Notes: generated by a model from the letters alone, not told the origin. Shown: positions 1 to 7,873, numbered from the stretch's first letter. The stretch: DNA of 17,832 nucleotides from Chrysochromulina parva (GCA_002887195.1 PJAB01001051.1:1-17832); one strand, 5' to 3'. Made by a program: numbers and translations.

Positions 1-1326
1 GTCCGCCGCGCCGACGGCCGCCGCCGTTGCCAGCGCCGCCTCCAGCGCAACAACGGTCTCACCAGCCTCAGCACGATGCAGCCGCGCCGTCGCAACTGAA
101 CGGAGCTTGCGCTGCAGCTTAGAGAAGGCGTGGAGAGGCGCGGCGGCGGTGGCGACGGCGGCAAGGATGGCATCGCCGCAGGTGGGGTTACATGCAAGGA
201 CGCACAGTGATTGTGCAGCATTTTTCGCCGCCTTCGACTCAGCCCCCGCATGCAGCAACGCCACGAGCGGCCGGATGGCGCCCGCCTCTCGGATGGCGTC
301 TTGGTTGGTGGAGTTGTCGCGGGCAAGGTACCCCAACGCGCCAGCCGCACTCTTCGCCGCCTCCGACTCAGCCCCCGCATGCAGCAACGCCACGAGCGGC
401 GGGATGGCGCCCGCCTCTCGGATGGCGTCTTGGTTGATGCGGTTGTCGTGGGCGAGGATGCACAACGCGCCCGCCGCATTATCCGCCGCCTCCGACTCAG
501 CCCCCGCATGCAGCAATGCCACGAGCGGCGGGATGGCGCCCGCCTCTCGGATGGCGTCTTGGTTGATGGGGTTGTCGTAGGCGAGGATCCACAACGCGTC
601 CGCCGCATTCTTCGCCACCACCGACTCAGCCCCCCCATGCAGCAACGCCACGAGCGGCCGGATGGCGCCCGCCTCTCGGATGGCGTCTTGGTTGATTTGG
701 TTGTCGCGGGCGAGGATGCACAACGCGCCAGCCGCATTCTTCGCCACCTCCGACTCAGCCCCCGCATGCAGCAACGCCACGAGCGGCGGGAAGGCGCCCG
801 CCTCTCGGATGGCGTCTCGGTTGGTGGGGTTGTCGTAGGCGAGGTTCCCCAACGCGCCTGCCGCATTCTTCGCCGCCTTCGACTCAGCCCCCGCATGCAG
901 CAACGCCACGAGCAGCGGGATGGCGCCCGCCTCTCGGATGGCGTCTCGGTTGATTTGGTTGTCGCGGGCGAGGATGCACAACGCGCCTGCCGCATTCGCC
1001 GCCGCCTCCGACTCAGCCCCCGCATGCAGCAACGCCACGAGCGGCGGGATGGCGCCCGCCTCTCGGATGGCATCACGGGCAGTATCGCTGGTGTCGGAGA
1101 GTCTGAGCAGGGTCGATGCAGCCACTGAGGCTCCGCCGCTAACCTTGAGCAGCTGCACAAGGCTTGGGATCGCCGGCCGGACGGCCTCACAATCGTCAGC
1201 GCTCATGCCAGAGTCAGTGAGCTCATGGAGCTCCTTGGCATGGCGCTCATCGAAAAGGCATCGCTCCTCAGTGTGGCGCTTCAAGGTCGCCGCTACTCGC
1301 TCGGTTAGCGGGACGCGGGACGACAT
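1..1326 (-). CDS. Armadillo-repeat protein, 3' end outside window
   Basis: An open frame of 442 codons runs from the ATG at 1326 to the left edge with no stop, so the C-terminus is missing. Residues 1-50 form a non-repetitive N-terminus. A degenerate first repeat follows (about 50-85, with IPSLVQLLK). Residues 86-386 are seven units of exactly 43 residues, each with the ARM signature AIREAGAIPPLVALLHAG and then an NAAGAL-x-x-LA-x-DN helix. After about residue 387 the pattern decays into an Ala-rich helical stretch. ARM repeats stack into a right-handed superhelix that binds proteins; the partner cannot be told from sequence. The N-terminal ATG shares an intergenic region with the divergent Gbeta gene. 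Units are nearly identical in DNA, and variation is concentrated in one short stretch (for example CILARDNQIN, GNLAYDNPTN, WILAYDNPIN). The longer open frames on the plus strand here are mirror images of this repeat. The ARM assignment is firm; the function is unknown. Confidence 0.88.
   Translation of the reverse strand, partial: MSSRVPLTERVAATLKRHTEERCLFDERHAKELHELTDSGMSADDCEAVRPAIPSLVQLLKVSGGASVAASTLLRLSDTSDTARDAIREAGAIPPLVALLHAGAESEAAANAAGALCILARDNQINRDAIREAGAIPLLVALLHAGAESKAAKNAAGALGNLAYDNPTNRDAIREAGAFPPLVALLHAGAESEVAKNAAGALCILARDNQINQDAIREAGAIRPLVALLHGGAESVVAKNAADALWILAYDNPINQDAIREAGAIPPLVALLHAGAESEAADNAAGALCILAHDNRINQDAIREAGAIPPLVALLHAGAESEAAKSAAGALGYLARDNSTNQDAIREAGAIRPLVALLHAGAESKAAKNAAQSLCVLACNPTCGDAILAAVATAAAPLHAFSKLQRKLRSVATARLHRAEAGETVVALEAALATAAAVGAAD
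169..1071 (-). repeat. Seven tandem 129-bp coding repeats (ARM units)
   Basis: The marker string gactcagccc recurs with its key base at 241, 370, 499, 628, 757, 886 and 1015, every step exactly 129 bp. Each unit encodes 43 residues, so the array stays in frame. The unit nearest the left end diverges in its second half (CVLACNPTCGDA replaces the usual DN-x-x-N-x-DAIREAG). Confidence 0.95.
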
Positions 1327-1807
1327 CAACGCCGTCGAGCGTCGAGGCCTCCTTCCTGTGAAGAACAAACTCTCGTACCGGGTACGTTTTCACACTCGCT
1401 TTTGTTCACCCCGCGGACAGAGGACAATTGCAGGATGTTTTGCCGAAATGTAGATTGAAGGCCGTCATCATCAAGTTGGTGCACCGATCAGAAATGGCAA
1501 GTTGCCACGTTGAAACGTTGAGCCGCACGCACGCGCCATGGTACGCGCACACGTCAGCGCACACGTGATTGTGGATTTTCCCGAATATTAGTCAACATAA
1601 CAAAAACCGCCCGGCGCGCTTACCCCAAGTGTCTCTCATAAAACTTGCAAAGACTTGCCCGAAAGAGCTCCTTTGTTGTACTGTGCCGTGGTTGGTTTGT
1701 CGGTCAGTCTCTGCACACGGCGGCTACCCTGTAGTCGGCTGCGCAGATCCTAAACACAGGCCGATCCGGGCTAGCCCGCGTCTCCTGGCTGACAGATAAT
1801 AGGCGCC
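1327..1807. promoter_or_regulatory. Divergent intergenic region between ARM gene and Gbeta
   Basis: This 481-bp spacer separates two start codons facing away from each other, so it should hold both promoters and 5' UTRs. I see no gene in it. Two copies of gcgcacacgt lie 12 bp apart (1545-1554 and 1557-1566), and the second runs into a CACGTG box at 1562-1567, a class of site often bound by bHLH or bZIP factors. No clear TATA box stands out. The promoter role is inferred from position only. Confidence 0.45.
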
Positions 1808-2891
1808 ATGGGGCTGGCAGAGGACGTCCGCAATCTCAAGACCGGCCTCGCTGGCACGACGCTCGAGGAAACTTTCTCGAAGGAATCGCCGAAGCTCCAC
1901 ATCAAGAACCGGAAGGCCCTAAAGGGTCACCATGCTAAGATCTACGCAATGCACTGGTGCGACAGCAAAGATGACGCGTTGAGCAAGCAGCTGGTGAGCG
2001 CGTCGCAGGATGGTAAGATGATCGTGTGGAATGCGATGACGACAAATAAAGTTCATGCCATCCCTCTGCGCTCGTCGTGGGTGATGACCTGCGCCTTCTC
2101 TCCGACTGGTACGCGAGCGGCCTGTGGTGGTCTCGATAACGTCTGCTCCATCTACAACTTGCAGTCGAAGGACCAGCCGGACAAGGTGGCTCGCGAGCTC
2201 ACCGCGCACACGGGCTACGTTTCCTGCTGCCGCTTCCTCTCAACAGGGTCCAAGATCTTGACCGCGTCGGGCGATATGACGTGCATGCTCTGGGACGTCG
2301 AGAGCGGCGTGGCCGAGCACACATACTCGGGCCATTCTGGCGACGTCATGTCGATGTCATGCAAGAACGACAAGGTCATGGTCTCCGGTGCGTGCGATGC
2401 GCTGGCCAAGGTCTGGGACCTGAACCAACCTACCGTCTGCCGCACATTTGAGGGCCATGATAGCGACATCAACTCCGTCGCCTTTTTCCCAGACGGCATG
2501 GCGTTTGCCACCGGCTCGGACGACGCCTCGTGCCGCCTGTTTGATCTTCGCTGCGGCAACGAGCTTCAGACTTACGCGCACGACAAGATCCTGTGCGGCA
2601 TCACCTCTGTTGATCACAGCTCCACTGGACGCTACCTCTTCGCCGGGTGAGCCCTCACATCTGCTCCTGCCGCGCTCCTGTGCGCGTGCTTTCTTGTGCT
2701 CACCGGCCGCTGTTCCTCCGTCTGCTCGCAGTTACGACGATTTCAACTGCTACGTGTGGGATGTCCTCTCGGGGAAGCAGGTCGCGTGCCTCGCTGGCCA
2801 CGACAACCGCGTCAGCTGCCTTGGCGTGTGCAGTGACGGCCAGGCGCTATGCACGGGCAGCTGGGACTCGTTCCTCAAGATGTGGTCATGA
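1808..2891 (+). CDS. Heterotrimeric G-protein beta subunit (WD40), one intron
   Basis: Exons 1808-2646 and 2732-2891 join to encode 332 residues. Gbeta forms an obligate dimer with Ggamma, binds GDP-Galpha and signals from receptors at the plasma membrane. Seven WD blades are visible; they include long runs typical of the family, such as [41 protein letters not shown] [36 protein letters not shown], and the C-terminus [11 protein letters not shown]. The start sits in a strong context (gccATGG). Length is close to the usual 340, but the N-terminus is about 13 residues shorter than animal Gbeta1, measured to the conserved KIYAMHW, so the helix that pairs with Ggamma is reduced. The intron splits the Gly codon of AGYDDF and is required to recover the last blade. 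The downstream gene is convergent. Confidence 0.95.
2647..2731 (+). other. Intron in Gbeta gene (85 bp, GT-AG)
   Basis: The donor is GG|gtgagc and the acceptor is ctcgcag|TTAC. Removing 85 bp restores the reading frame and the highly conserved [12 protein letters not shown] junction; without splicing the frame stops within the intron. The phase is 2. Confidence 0.95.
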
Positions 2892-3690
2892 GCGCTGAGG
2901 AGTGTGCCTCAGCGGAGCCGCTCTGCTCCGCTCGAGACCATGGTGCCCCGAGACCATGCCTGTGCCAGCGGCAGGGGCGTCGTTGTGGAGTTATTGCGGA
3001 GTGGGGCGGCGCGCGGGCACAACGCAAGCCCCCGGAAAGCAAAAGCGTGAACCGTGAAGAAGCGTGATCGATGGGTATGATGCATTGGTATGATGTGCGT
3101 GCCAATGACAGTGTGACATCTCTTCTGGATCTTCGCACTGTTCGGGTGCCACGTGACGGGGCGTGAGTGAGCGTGCGTTCCGTCTTCAGAGGTCGCGCAA
3201 GCATGACGGTTCGGTCGGTTCCAGCGCTCTTACGTGGTCGGGGGTGCGTATACGCAGATATCTGCGTATACGCACCCGACGCTGCGTATACGCCGGGACG
3301 CGAGGCGAATGGGTCATGCAGCCCCGTGCCCGGCCGCGGGTGCGATTTTTCGACCGTGGTCTTCCCTGCCTACGAGCCGGCCGGTTGGGATGTCGATGAT
3401 TCTGATTTTCTGGTGATAGACGGTGATACGTGATTCTCGAGACTCTGAAGTCTGATTGTGCATTGTCGATTTGTTTGTGACATGTGAGTAAGTGGCGTGG
3501 CGTGGGGAAGTCGCGGCTCGCGCGCGCGGGGGCCCGGGGCGGGGGTCTTATCTCTTAACGGATGAAGAATGATTCTGATGTATTGAGCTCTAGCGCTTCG
3601 TCATCTTTCCGTTCTTTGCCACAGGAGGTTAACATGATACACACCCGACTCCCCCTCGCCTGCGCCGAGGTTCGGGCCCCAGTCGAATCC
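2892..3690. other. Convergent intergenic region holding a palindrome cluster
   Basis: About 800 bp lie between the 3' ends of Gbeta and the zinc-finger gene. I see no believable gene; short frames here have mixed composition and no domain. The region holds a near-duplicate ggtatgatg around 3071-3094, the palindrome array at 3242-3294, and a G/C-only run near 3518-3545. Both 3' UTRs must lie here. Confidence 0.6.
3242..3294. repeat. 36-bp perfect palindrome plus third copy of its 12-bp core
   Basis: Bases 3242-3277 are identical to their own reverse complement over 36 bp, centred between 3259 and 3260 (agat|atct). The palindrome is made of two copies of the self-complementary core tgcgtatacgca (3245-3256 and 3263-3274). 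A third copy, with its last base changed (tgcgtatacgcc), lies at 3283-3294, so spacing between copies is 18 and 20 bp. It could form a cruciform or, if transcribed, a strong hairpin in the Gbeta or zinc-finger 3' UTR. Confidence 0.9.
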
Positions 3691-4770
3691 TCATGGCGTC
3701 GCCGCTTCGGACTCGATGGGTGCACGAGCCGCCTCGCCCACATCCTCGTAGTAGCCGACTCCTAACGGCCCGCACTTGAAGGCCATGCCCACACGAGCTC
3801 CCTGCCACGCGGCAGATGCCTCGAAGGCGCCCATCCACGGCGCTGCGGCTGGCGCAGCGTCGGGCGCGACCGGCGGCAGCGCCGTGTCGGGCGCGACCGG
3901 CTCCGAAGCGTCGTCTTGAGCGTCCTCTTCGTCGTCCGTCGCGGCCTCGGAGGCGAAGGTGGCGGCCGCGGTGGTGGCGGGTGCATTCGACGCGCCATTG
4001 GCAGCACTCGAGCCGGCGCTGGCGCTGGCGCTGCTGCTGCTGCTGGTCGAAGCCGACGACGTGGAGCCGCCTGTGGAAGAGCCGTCGTCATACACCGACG
4101 TGGCTGCGACCGTATCGGGCATCGGCAGCATCGCGCGCTTGCGCAGCGCCTCCTCGCGTATGGCGCGCCGCGCCGCGGCCGCCTCGGCGCTCTCGGCGCT
4201 CTGTTCGGCGGCCGCGCCTCCGACCATCGCGTCGGCGCGCCACGCCAAGTGCTTGGCCTCCTCGGCTGCCGCGAGCCGGCGCCTCTTGGCCTCCATATCG
4301 AGCTGGCAGACCATCGCCTCCTCGTCGCGCCCCATGCGCTGCAGGGAGTTCAGATGCTTCTTGCCCGAGAGGTGCGCATCGTACACGCTCTGCTTGGCGA
4401 AGCGCTTGCCGCACGGCACGCAAAAAGGGCCAACGGCCACGACCAGCTCTCCGCGCTCGCGTTTGTCGCGCTCCATCTTGGCCGCATACTTTTGCGGATC
4501 CGCATGCCAGTCGGGCGCCCGCGCGTCGGGTCCGCGCTTCTTTCCGCCCGTCGGGATCATGCCACGCTCCGTCCAGTCAGGCTGATCGCCGCCTCCACCG
4601 GCAAGGTGCAAGCGCACGTCACGGACCATGCCATCGCCGACAAGGCGCACGTGCTCGCGGGGTAGGCCTTCGCGCTCCTCCAGCTCGGCCAGCACATCCG
4701 CGTGCGCCGGGAGCACGCGCGTCCGGCCGCCGGGGAGGCGGACGAGTAGGCAGGGGAAAGCGAACTCCAT
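3691..4770 (-). CDS. Ubiquitin-like plus U1-type C2H2 zinc finger protein
   Basis: From the ATG at 4770 the protein has 359 residues. Residues 1-60 resemble a ubiquitin-like fold (LLVRLPGGRTRVL at the start, RLHLAGGGG at the end). Residues 117-139 hold a C-x2-C-x12-H-x5-H finger (FCVPCGKRFAKQSVYDAHL), the U1/matrin type found in RNA-binding and splicing proteins. A charged helical segment (about 145-215), a Ser/Ala/acidic low-complexity linker (225-310) and a compact C-terminal motif (WQGARVGMAFKCGPLGVGYY, 322-341) follow. By family habit this points to pre-mRNA processing in the nucleus; that is inference. An in-frame ATG at 4896 would add 42 residues but lies in the divergent promoter zone, and 4770 starts exactly at the predicted fold, so I prefer it. 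It forms a head-to-head pair with the GST-like gene 156 bp away. Confidence 0.8.
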   Translation of the reverse strand: MEFAFPCLLVRLPGGRTRVLPAHADVLAELEEREGLPREHVRLVGDGMVRDVRLHLAGGGGDQPDWTERGMIPTGGKKRGPDARAPDWHADPQKYAAKMERDKRERGELVVAVGPFCVPCGKRFAKQSVYDAHLSGKKHLNSLQRMGRDEEAMVCQLDMEAKRRRLAAAEEAKHLAWRADAMVGGAAAEQSAESAEAAAARRAIREEALRKRAMLPMPDTVAATSVYDDGSSTGGSTSSASTSSSSSASASAGSSAANGASNAPATTAAATFASEAATDDEEDAQDDASEPVAPDTALPPVAPDAAPAAAPWMGAFEASAAWQGARVGMAFKCGPLGVGYYEDVGEAARAPIESEAATP

Positions 4771-4926
4771 GGTGCACATCCGTTCACACGAGGTGCGCCA
4801 CATAATCTGTGAATGGGGTCCAGGCCGAACTAGTGGGAATCCGTGTACGCCGGTCCGGTCAGGCGAGTCAAAAATACTCAGCGCGTTCACAGCCATGGAG
4901 GGACTTTGATTGTGTGGGTCATCGGA

Positions 4927-5565
4927 ATGGCGCTCTTCTACTTGGCAGTCGCTTTGACGACGTTAAAGAGCTCCCACAATCCCTTAACGACGTCGCTCAC
5001 GTTTGGACCCAGAGCCCGAACAACTGTGGCATCGGCCACCGCTGACCTCGAGGCGTGTCTCGAGGATTGTCGTAGCCAGCTGCGCGGCGGCCTCCGCATC
5101 GAAGACAACGACCAGGCGAAGTCGGCAGAGATCTTGCGCCTGCACTCCGAGTCGATTATGCCGCTCGAGCACAGGATCTACCTGCCGGATATCAGCCCTG
5201 GCGATCGCAAGGCAGCTATCGTTGCTATCGCGCGCTCGCTTGACGTCGTTGAGGAGGCGGCTCGTGGCCCACTGCTTGCTGGCAGCAAATGCACGCTAGC
5301 CGATGCGAGCTTCTTCCCTTCGATGGCACTTTTCGCCCAGGTGCTCGTACCGCACTTTGGATGGACTCCGTGGACTTCTGAGGCGCTCTTCTACCGCCGG
5401 CCGCGCCTGCACGCGTGGTTTGAGCTCATGAAATATGAGGCGGCCGCGGTGGAGGTCGAGGAGGCCGTGGAAGCCAAGCTGCAGGCATTGCAGGTCAACT
5501 GGGAAGCGGTGGCGATGGAGGTGCCGACGAGCCGCATCCGCACATTTCCGAGCCATACCTTCTAG
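4927..5565 (+). CDS. GST C-terminal-domain protein
   Basis: This is a 212-residue protein starting at the only upstream in-frame ATG; the longer frame begins at GTG. Residues 65-165 look like the all-helical C-terminal domain of glutathione S-transferases. The segment LLAGSKCTLADASFFP (116-131) carries the T-x-x-D helix-capping motif (T123, D126) typical of GST helix 6, and YRRPRLHAWFELM follows. The thioredoxin-fold N-terminal domain, which holds the glutathione-binding residues, is not seen; residues 1-13 (MALFYLAVALTTL) are a short hydrophobic stretch that could be a signal peptide or anchor. It may therefore be non-catalytic, or an upstream exon may have been missed. The flank upstream is occupied by the divergent zinc-finger gene, which leaves little room for one. 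Confidence 0.75.
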   Translation: MALFYLAVALTTLKSSHNPLTTSLTFGPRARTTVASATADLEACLEDCRSQLRGGLRIEDNDQAKSAEILRLHSESIMPLEHRIYLPDISPGDRKAAIVAIARSLDVVEEAARGPLLAGSKCTLADASFFPSMALFAQVLVPHFGWTPWTSEALFYRRPRLHAWFELMKYEAAAVEVEEAVEAKLQALQVNWEAVAMEVPTSRIRTFPSHTF

Positions 5566-5911
5566 GGCTGCTGCATCCAGAGTAGTGCTCGCAAGTCGAG
5601 ACTCGAGGGCTCCGCACAAATCGACGGTTATTGCATACGCTTGGTAGATCCACGGTTCCACGCGCGTGCCGTGCCGTAACTTGCGAGCAGGTGCGAGCTG
5701 TAATTAACGAGCTGGGTGCTGGCACTTTAACATTATCGGTCAAAGTTACGTAATAAGATGTGAAAATCAAACGCTAGACCAACGTAGTACATTTTACGGC
5801 CAGGCAAAGCGCCCTGGGCTTCCATAGCCCAGGGGCCGTTTCTTAGCACACCTTGGCGCCAGCCTGTGGGTAGACTGCTCACGTCACAGCCTGCACCCCG
5901 CCCGCTACAGC
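5566..5911. other. Convergent intergenic region, 3' ends only
   Basis: This spacer of 346 bp between two gene 3' ends is locally more AT-rich (about 5700-5800) than the genes. I see no gene. It contains tgtaa at about 5699 and a hairpin at 5811-5836. Confidence 0.5.
5811..5836. terminator. Hairpin in convergent 3' spacer
   Basis: The arm gccctgggct pairs with agcccaggggc around the loop tccat, with one bulged g. It lies between the 3' ends of the GST-like gene and the R-P-x-S/T-A gene. It is a visible stem-loop; a role in 3' end formation is only a guess, since eukaryotic polyadenylation does not need one. Confidence 0.4.
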
Positions 5912-7873
5912 TTAGAGCTTTGCCGCGCTGCTCGATGGATGCGGCGGCGACGCGTCGATGGGCGCGTACGATCTCGCTCGCAGCAAGAGGAGCTTGCCGT
6001 CGGACGCACTACCGACAAGCTTGCCGCCCAAGAGGGCACCGGAAGGGCTACCAGCTTCCCACGAGCCGAGGTCATCCTCAGCGCTGTGCTCGAGTCCAAC
6101 GCGGAGCCCATTGGGGGACCAACGCACTGCCTCCTTGGCCGCAAGCGGGATCCGCAGTCGTCCACTGCCCGGGCGCTGATCGGGGGGCTTCCACGGCGGC
6201 GCCACCGTGTGCGACGCATGCAGGCGCGCACCGTAAGCGGCCGCCACGGCTGCACTGACGGCATGGTAGAGCCCCTTGAGCGAATCATGAGGCTGGCCGT
6301 GCATCTCGATAAAATCGAGATAGCGACGGCGCACCGCAGGAGACACTTTCCACAGCTCCGACGCTTCAGAGTCGAGGGGCAGATGGGTGACCTTACTAGC
6401 CTCCTGGCCGCCGCCGACCACGCCGCCCAACGCGACGCCGCCCAACGCGAGCCCACCGAGAGCACCGACACTCCGTGCACGGACCGTCAAGTCAGCGCCT
6501 GCATCGGCTGCAGCTCCGGCAGCGTTGCGGCCGTCGGCCGCGCTCACGGTGCCCGGCCGCCCCTGAAGCGCCAGGATATGGGGCGGCACCCACGGCACGA
6601 AACTGTCAACGCCCAAATGCGATGCAACTGCGCTCGAGGGACGTGGCACGTAGCCGTACTTGGGCTGTGGTGTGGTGCGCGGCAGCAGCGCATGTGGCAT
6701 GTGCCCATGAGAGCTCGGAGGCGCCGGCAGGACTACAGCCGCTGTCTTCGGGCGTGCGCCGCCTGAGGAAGCTGCGGCGGGGGCGGCCGCGGGGGCGGCC
6801 GCGGGGGCGGCCGCGGGGGCGGCCGCGCGGCTCAGCGCGGTCACCATGGTGCCTTGGCTGTCGTAATGTGCGCCACCACCCCCCGATCCACCGCTGGCCG
6901 GTGCTGTGCGGGGCCGCTGCATACTCCCACGGTCCCAGCACGCCTGCAGCACCGCTCTAGGCACCTGCTGCGGCGCGGCCGCGGCCGCAGCGGAGGCGGC
7001 GGGGGCCGTTGAGCCGGTGGCAGCCTTTCTCGGCGGGCCCGGGCTCGCGGTGGAGGCCCGCCGAATCTCCTGCAGATCCAGCTCTCGTGCCATATCTCGT
7101 GCGAGCTCGGGAGATCCAGCTCTCGTGCCAGCTCGCGTGTTCGCTCTAGTCTGATGCGGCGGCGGCGGCGGCGCTGCGCTGGCCTTGGACCCTGACAGGG
7201 AAGACAGCGAGGTCGTCATGGTGGTGTCGTGCAAGAGCAACGGCGGGGAAGACAGCGAGGTCGCTGGCTCGAGGACGCTGTCCGCGCTCGCCTGACGCAC
7301 AAGGCGCAGCGTGGCGGCGCTTGTCGCCGGACGGAGCGGCGGTTTTGCCCGAATCTGGCGCGTCGTGCGGGAATGGAGCGTCGCATACGCGCTCTGCGGG
7401 CGCGAGGTGGGTGAACCTGCCTGCCTGCGGTCACCCGTGGGCGGGCGCAGCAGTTGCGTGTCCGAGCTGACCCGCGCCAGGGAGGTTGATGACCGTGATG
7501 CTGGTCGGCTGCTGCCCTCGCGCATGTGCACGTGCACGCCGCCGAAGGCATCACTCAAACGCACGAGCTCCTGGGTAGTGCTGTTCGCATTGCCGACGGC
7601 GAGCGGCGCGTGATCCGCGTCCTTAGACAGCAGCGTCCACAGGATCTCTGATGGTGGTGGCAGCAGAGCCGGAGCCGTGTTGGCCGATCGGATGTTGCTC
7701 GTCGGCGGCGCCGCCACGCGCCCGGCGCGCATGTTGATGGCGCTGCGCCGTCCGTCAAGTGGAACGCCTTCGCACACGAGCGGCGGCGAGCTCGCCCAGA
7801 CGAACTGGACTGTCCCCAACTCCTGCATTTCTATTGATTGAAACCGATCAAAAAACATGGAGGTTCGGTACAT
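5912..7873 (-). CDS. Low-complexity protein with R-P-x-S/T-A motifs, function unknown
   Basis: This is an uninterrupted 653-residue frame from the ATG at 7873; in-frame ATGs at 7858 and 7828 are alternatives. I recognise no known domain. Residues 120-460 are basic, Ser/Thr/Pro/Ala-rich and probably disordered, with RPQSA (158), RPATSA (181), RPRTA (320), RPKTA (374), RPSSA (411) and RPGT (439). A four-unit AAPA tract lies near 350-366 and Pro and Ala runs near 235-300. The two ends look more ordered: residues 1-115, and 495-640 with SELWKVSPAVRRRYLDFIEM, GLYHAVSAAVAAAYGARL and SYAPIDA. The many plus-strand frames across this gene lack any domain and are shadows. Short R-P-x-S/T-A motifs recur, as I recall, in some flagellar and microtubule-associated proteins; that link is a guess. 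It is divergent from the gene at 7970. Confidence 0.7.
   Translation of the reverse strand: MYRTSMFFDRFQSIEMQELGTVQFVWASSPPLVCEGVPLDGRRSAINMRAGRVAAPPTSNIRSANTAPALLPPPSEILWTLLSKDADHAPLAVGNANSTTQELVRLSDAFGGVHVHMREGSSRPASRSSTSLARVSSDTQLLRPPTGDRRQAGSPTSRPQSAYATLHSRTTRQIRAKPPLRPATSAATLRLVRQASADSVLEPATSLSSPPLLLHDTTMTTSLSSLSGSKASAAPPPPPHQTRANTRAGTRAGSPELARDMARELDLQEIRRASTASPGPPRKAATGSTAPAASAAAAAAPQQVPRAVLQACWDRGSMQRPRTAPASGGSGGGGAHYDSQGTMVTALSRAAAPAAAPAAAPAAAPAAASSGGARPKTAAVVLPAPPSSHGHMPHALLPRTTPQPKYGYVPRPSSAVASHLGVDSFVPWVPPHILALQGRPGTVSAADGRNAAGAAADAGADLTVRARSVGALGGLALGGVALGGVVGGGQEASKVTHLPLDSEASELWKVSPAVRRRYLDFIEMHGQPHDSLKGLYHAVSAAVAAAYGARLHASHTVAPPWKPPDQRPGSGRLRIPLAAKEAVRWSPNGLRVGLEHSAEDDLGSWEAGSPSGALLGGKLVGSASDGKLLLLRARSYAPIDASPPHPSSSAAKL
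6779..6826. repeat. 12-bp microsatellite, four units (gggggcggccgc)
   Basis: Four perfect copies of the 12-bp unit gggggcggccgc lie inside the 653-residue gene and encode repeated Ala-Ala-Pro-Ala. Each unit includes a gcggccgc-type palindrome with its neighbour. A typical slippage-prone coding repeat. Confidence 0.9.

Noticed and set aside
169..1071. Tandem repeats as a possible CRISPR array
   Set aside because: Units are contiguous 129-bp coding repeats with no repeat/spacer alternation.
211..1128. Long plus-strand frame (305 codons) across the left end, and two others
   Set aside because: They are the antisense of the 129-bp ARM array. A period divisible by three keeps several frames open; the minus frame is the one with ARM signatures and a natural N-terminus.
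2215..2617. Minus-strand frames inside the Gbeta gene
   Set aside because: They are shadows of a strongly conserved WD40 gene on the plus strand.
3816..4805. Arg/Pro-rich plus-strand frame opposite the zinc-finger gene
   Set aside because: Its composition is typical of an antisense GC-rich frame, with no domain; the minus strand has a clear C2H2 finger.
4843..4926. Extended N-terminus of the GST-like protein
   Set aside because: The extension starts at GTG; the first ATG is at 4927. The same reasoning was used to trim the frames at 7931 (TTG), 12112 (GTG), 14185 (GTG), 15837 (GTG) and 16228 (TTG).
5939..6766. 275-codon plus-strand frame
   Set aside because: It lies wholly inside the 653-residue minus-strand gene, which has more natural composition and repeated motifs.
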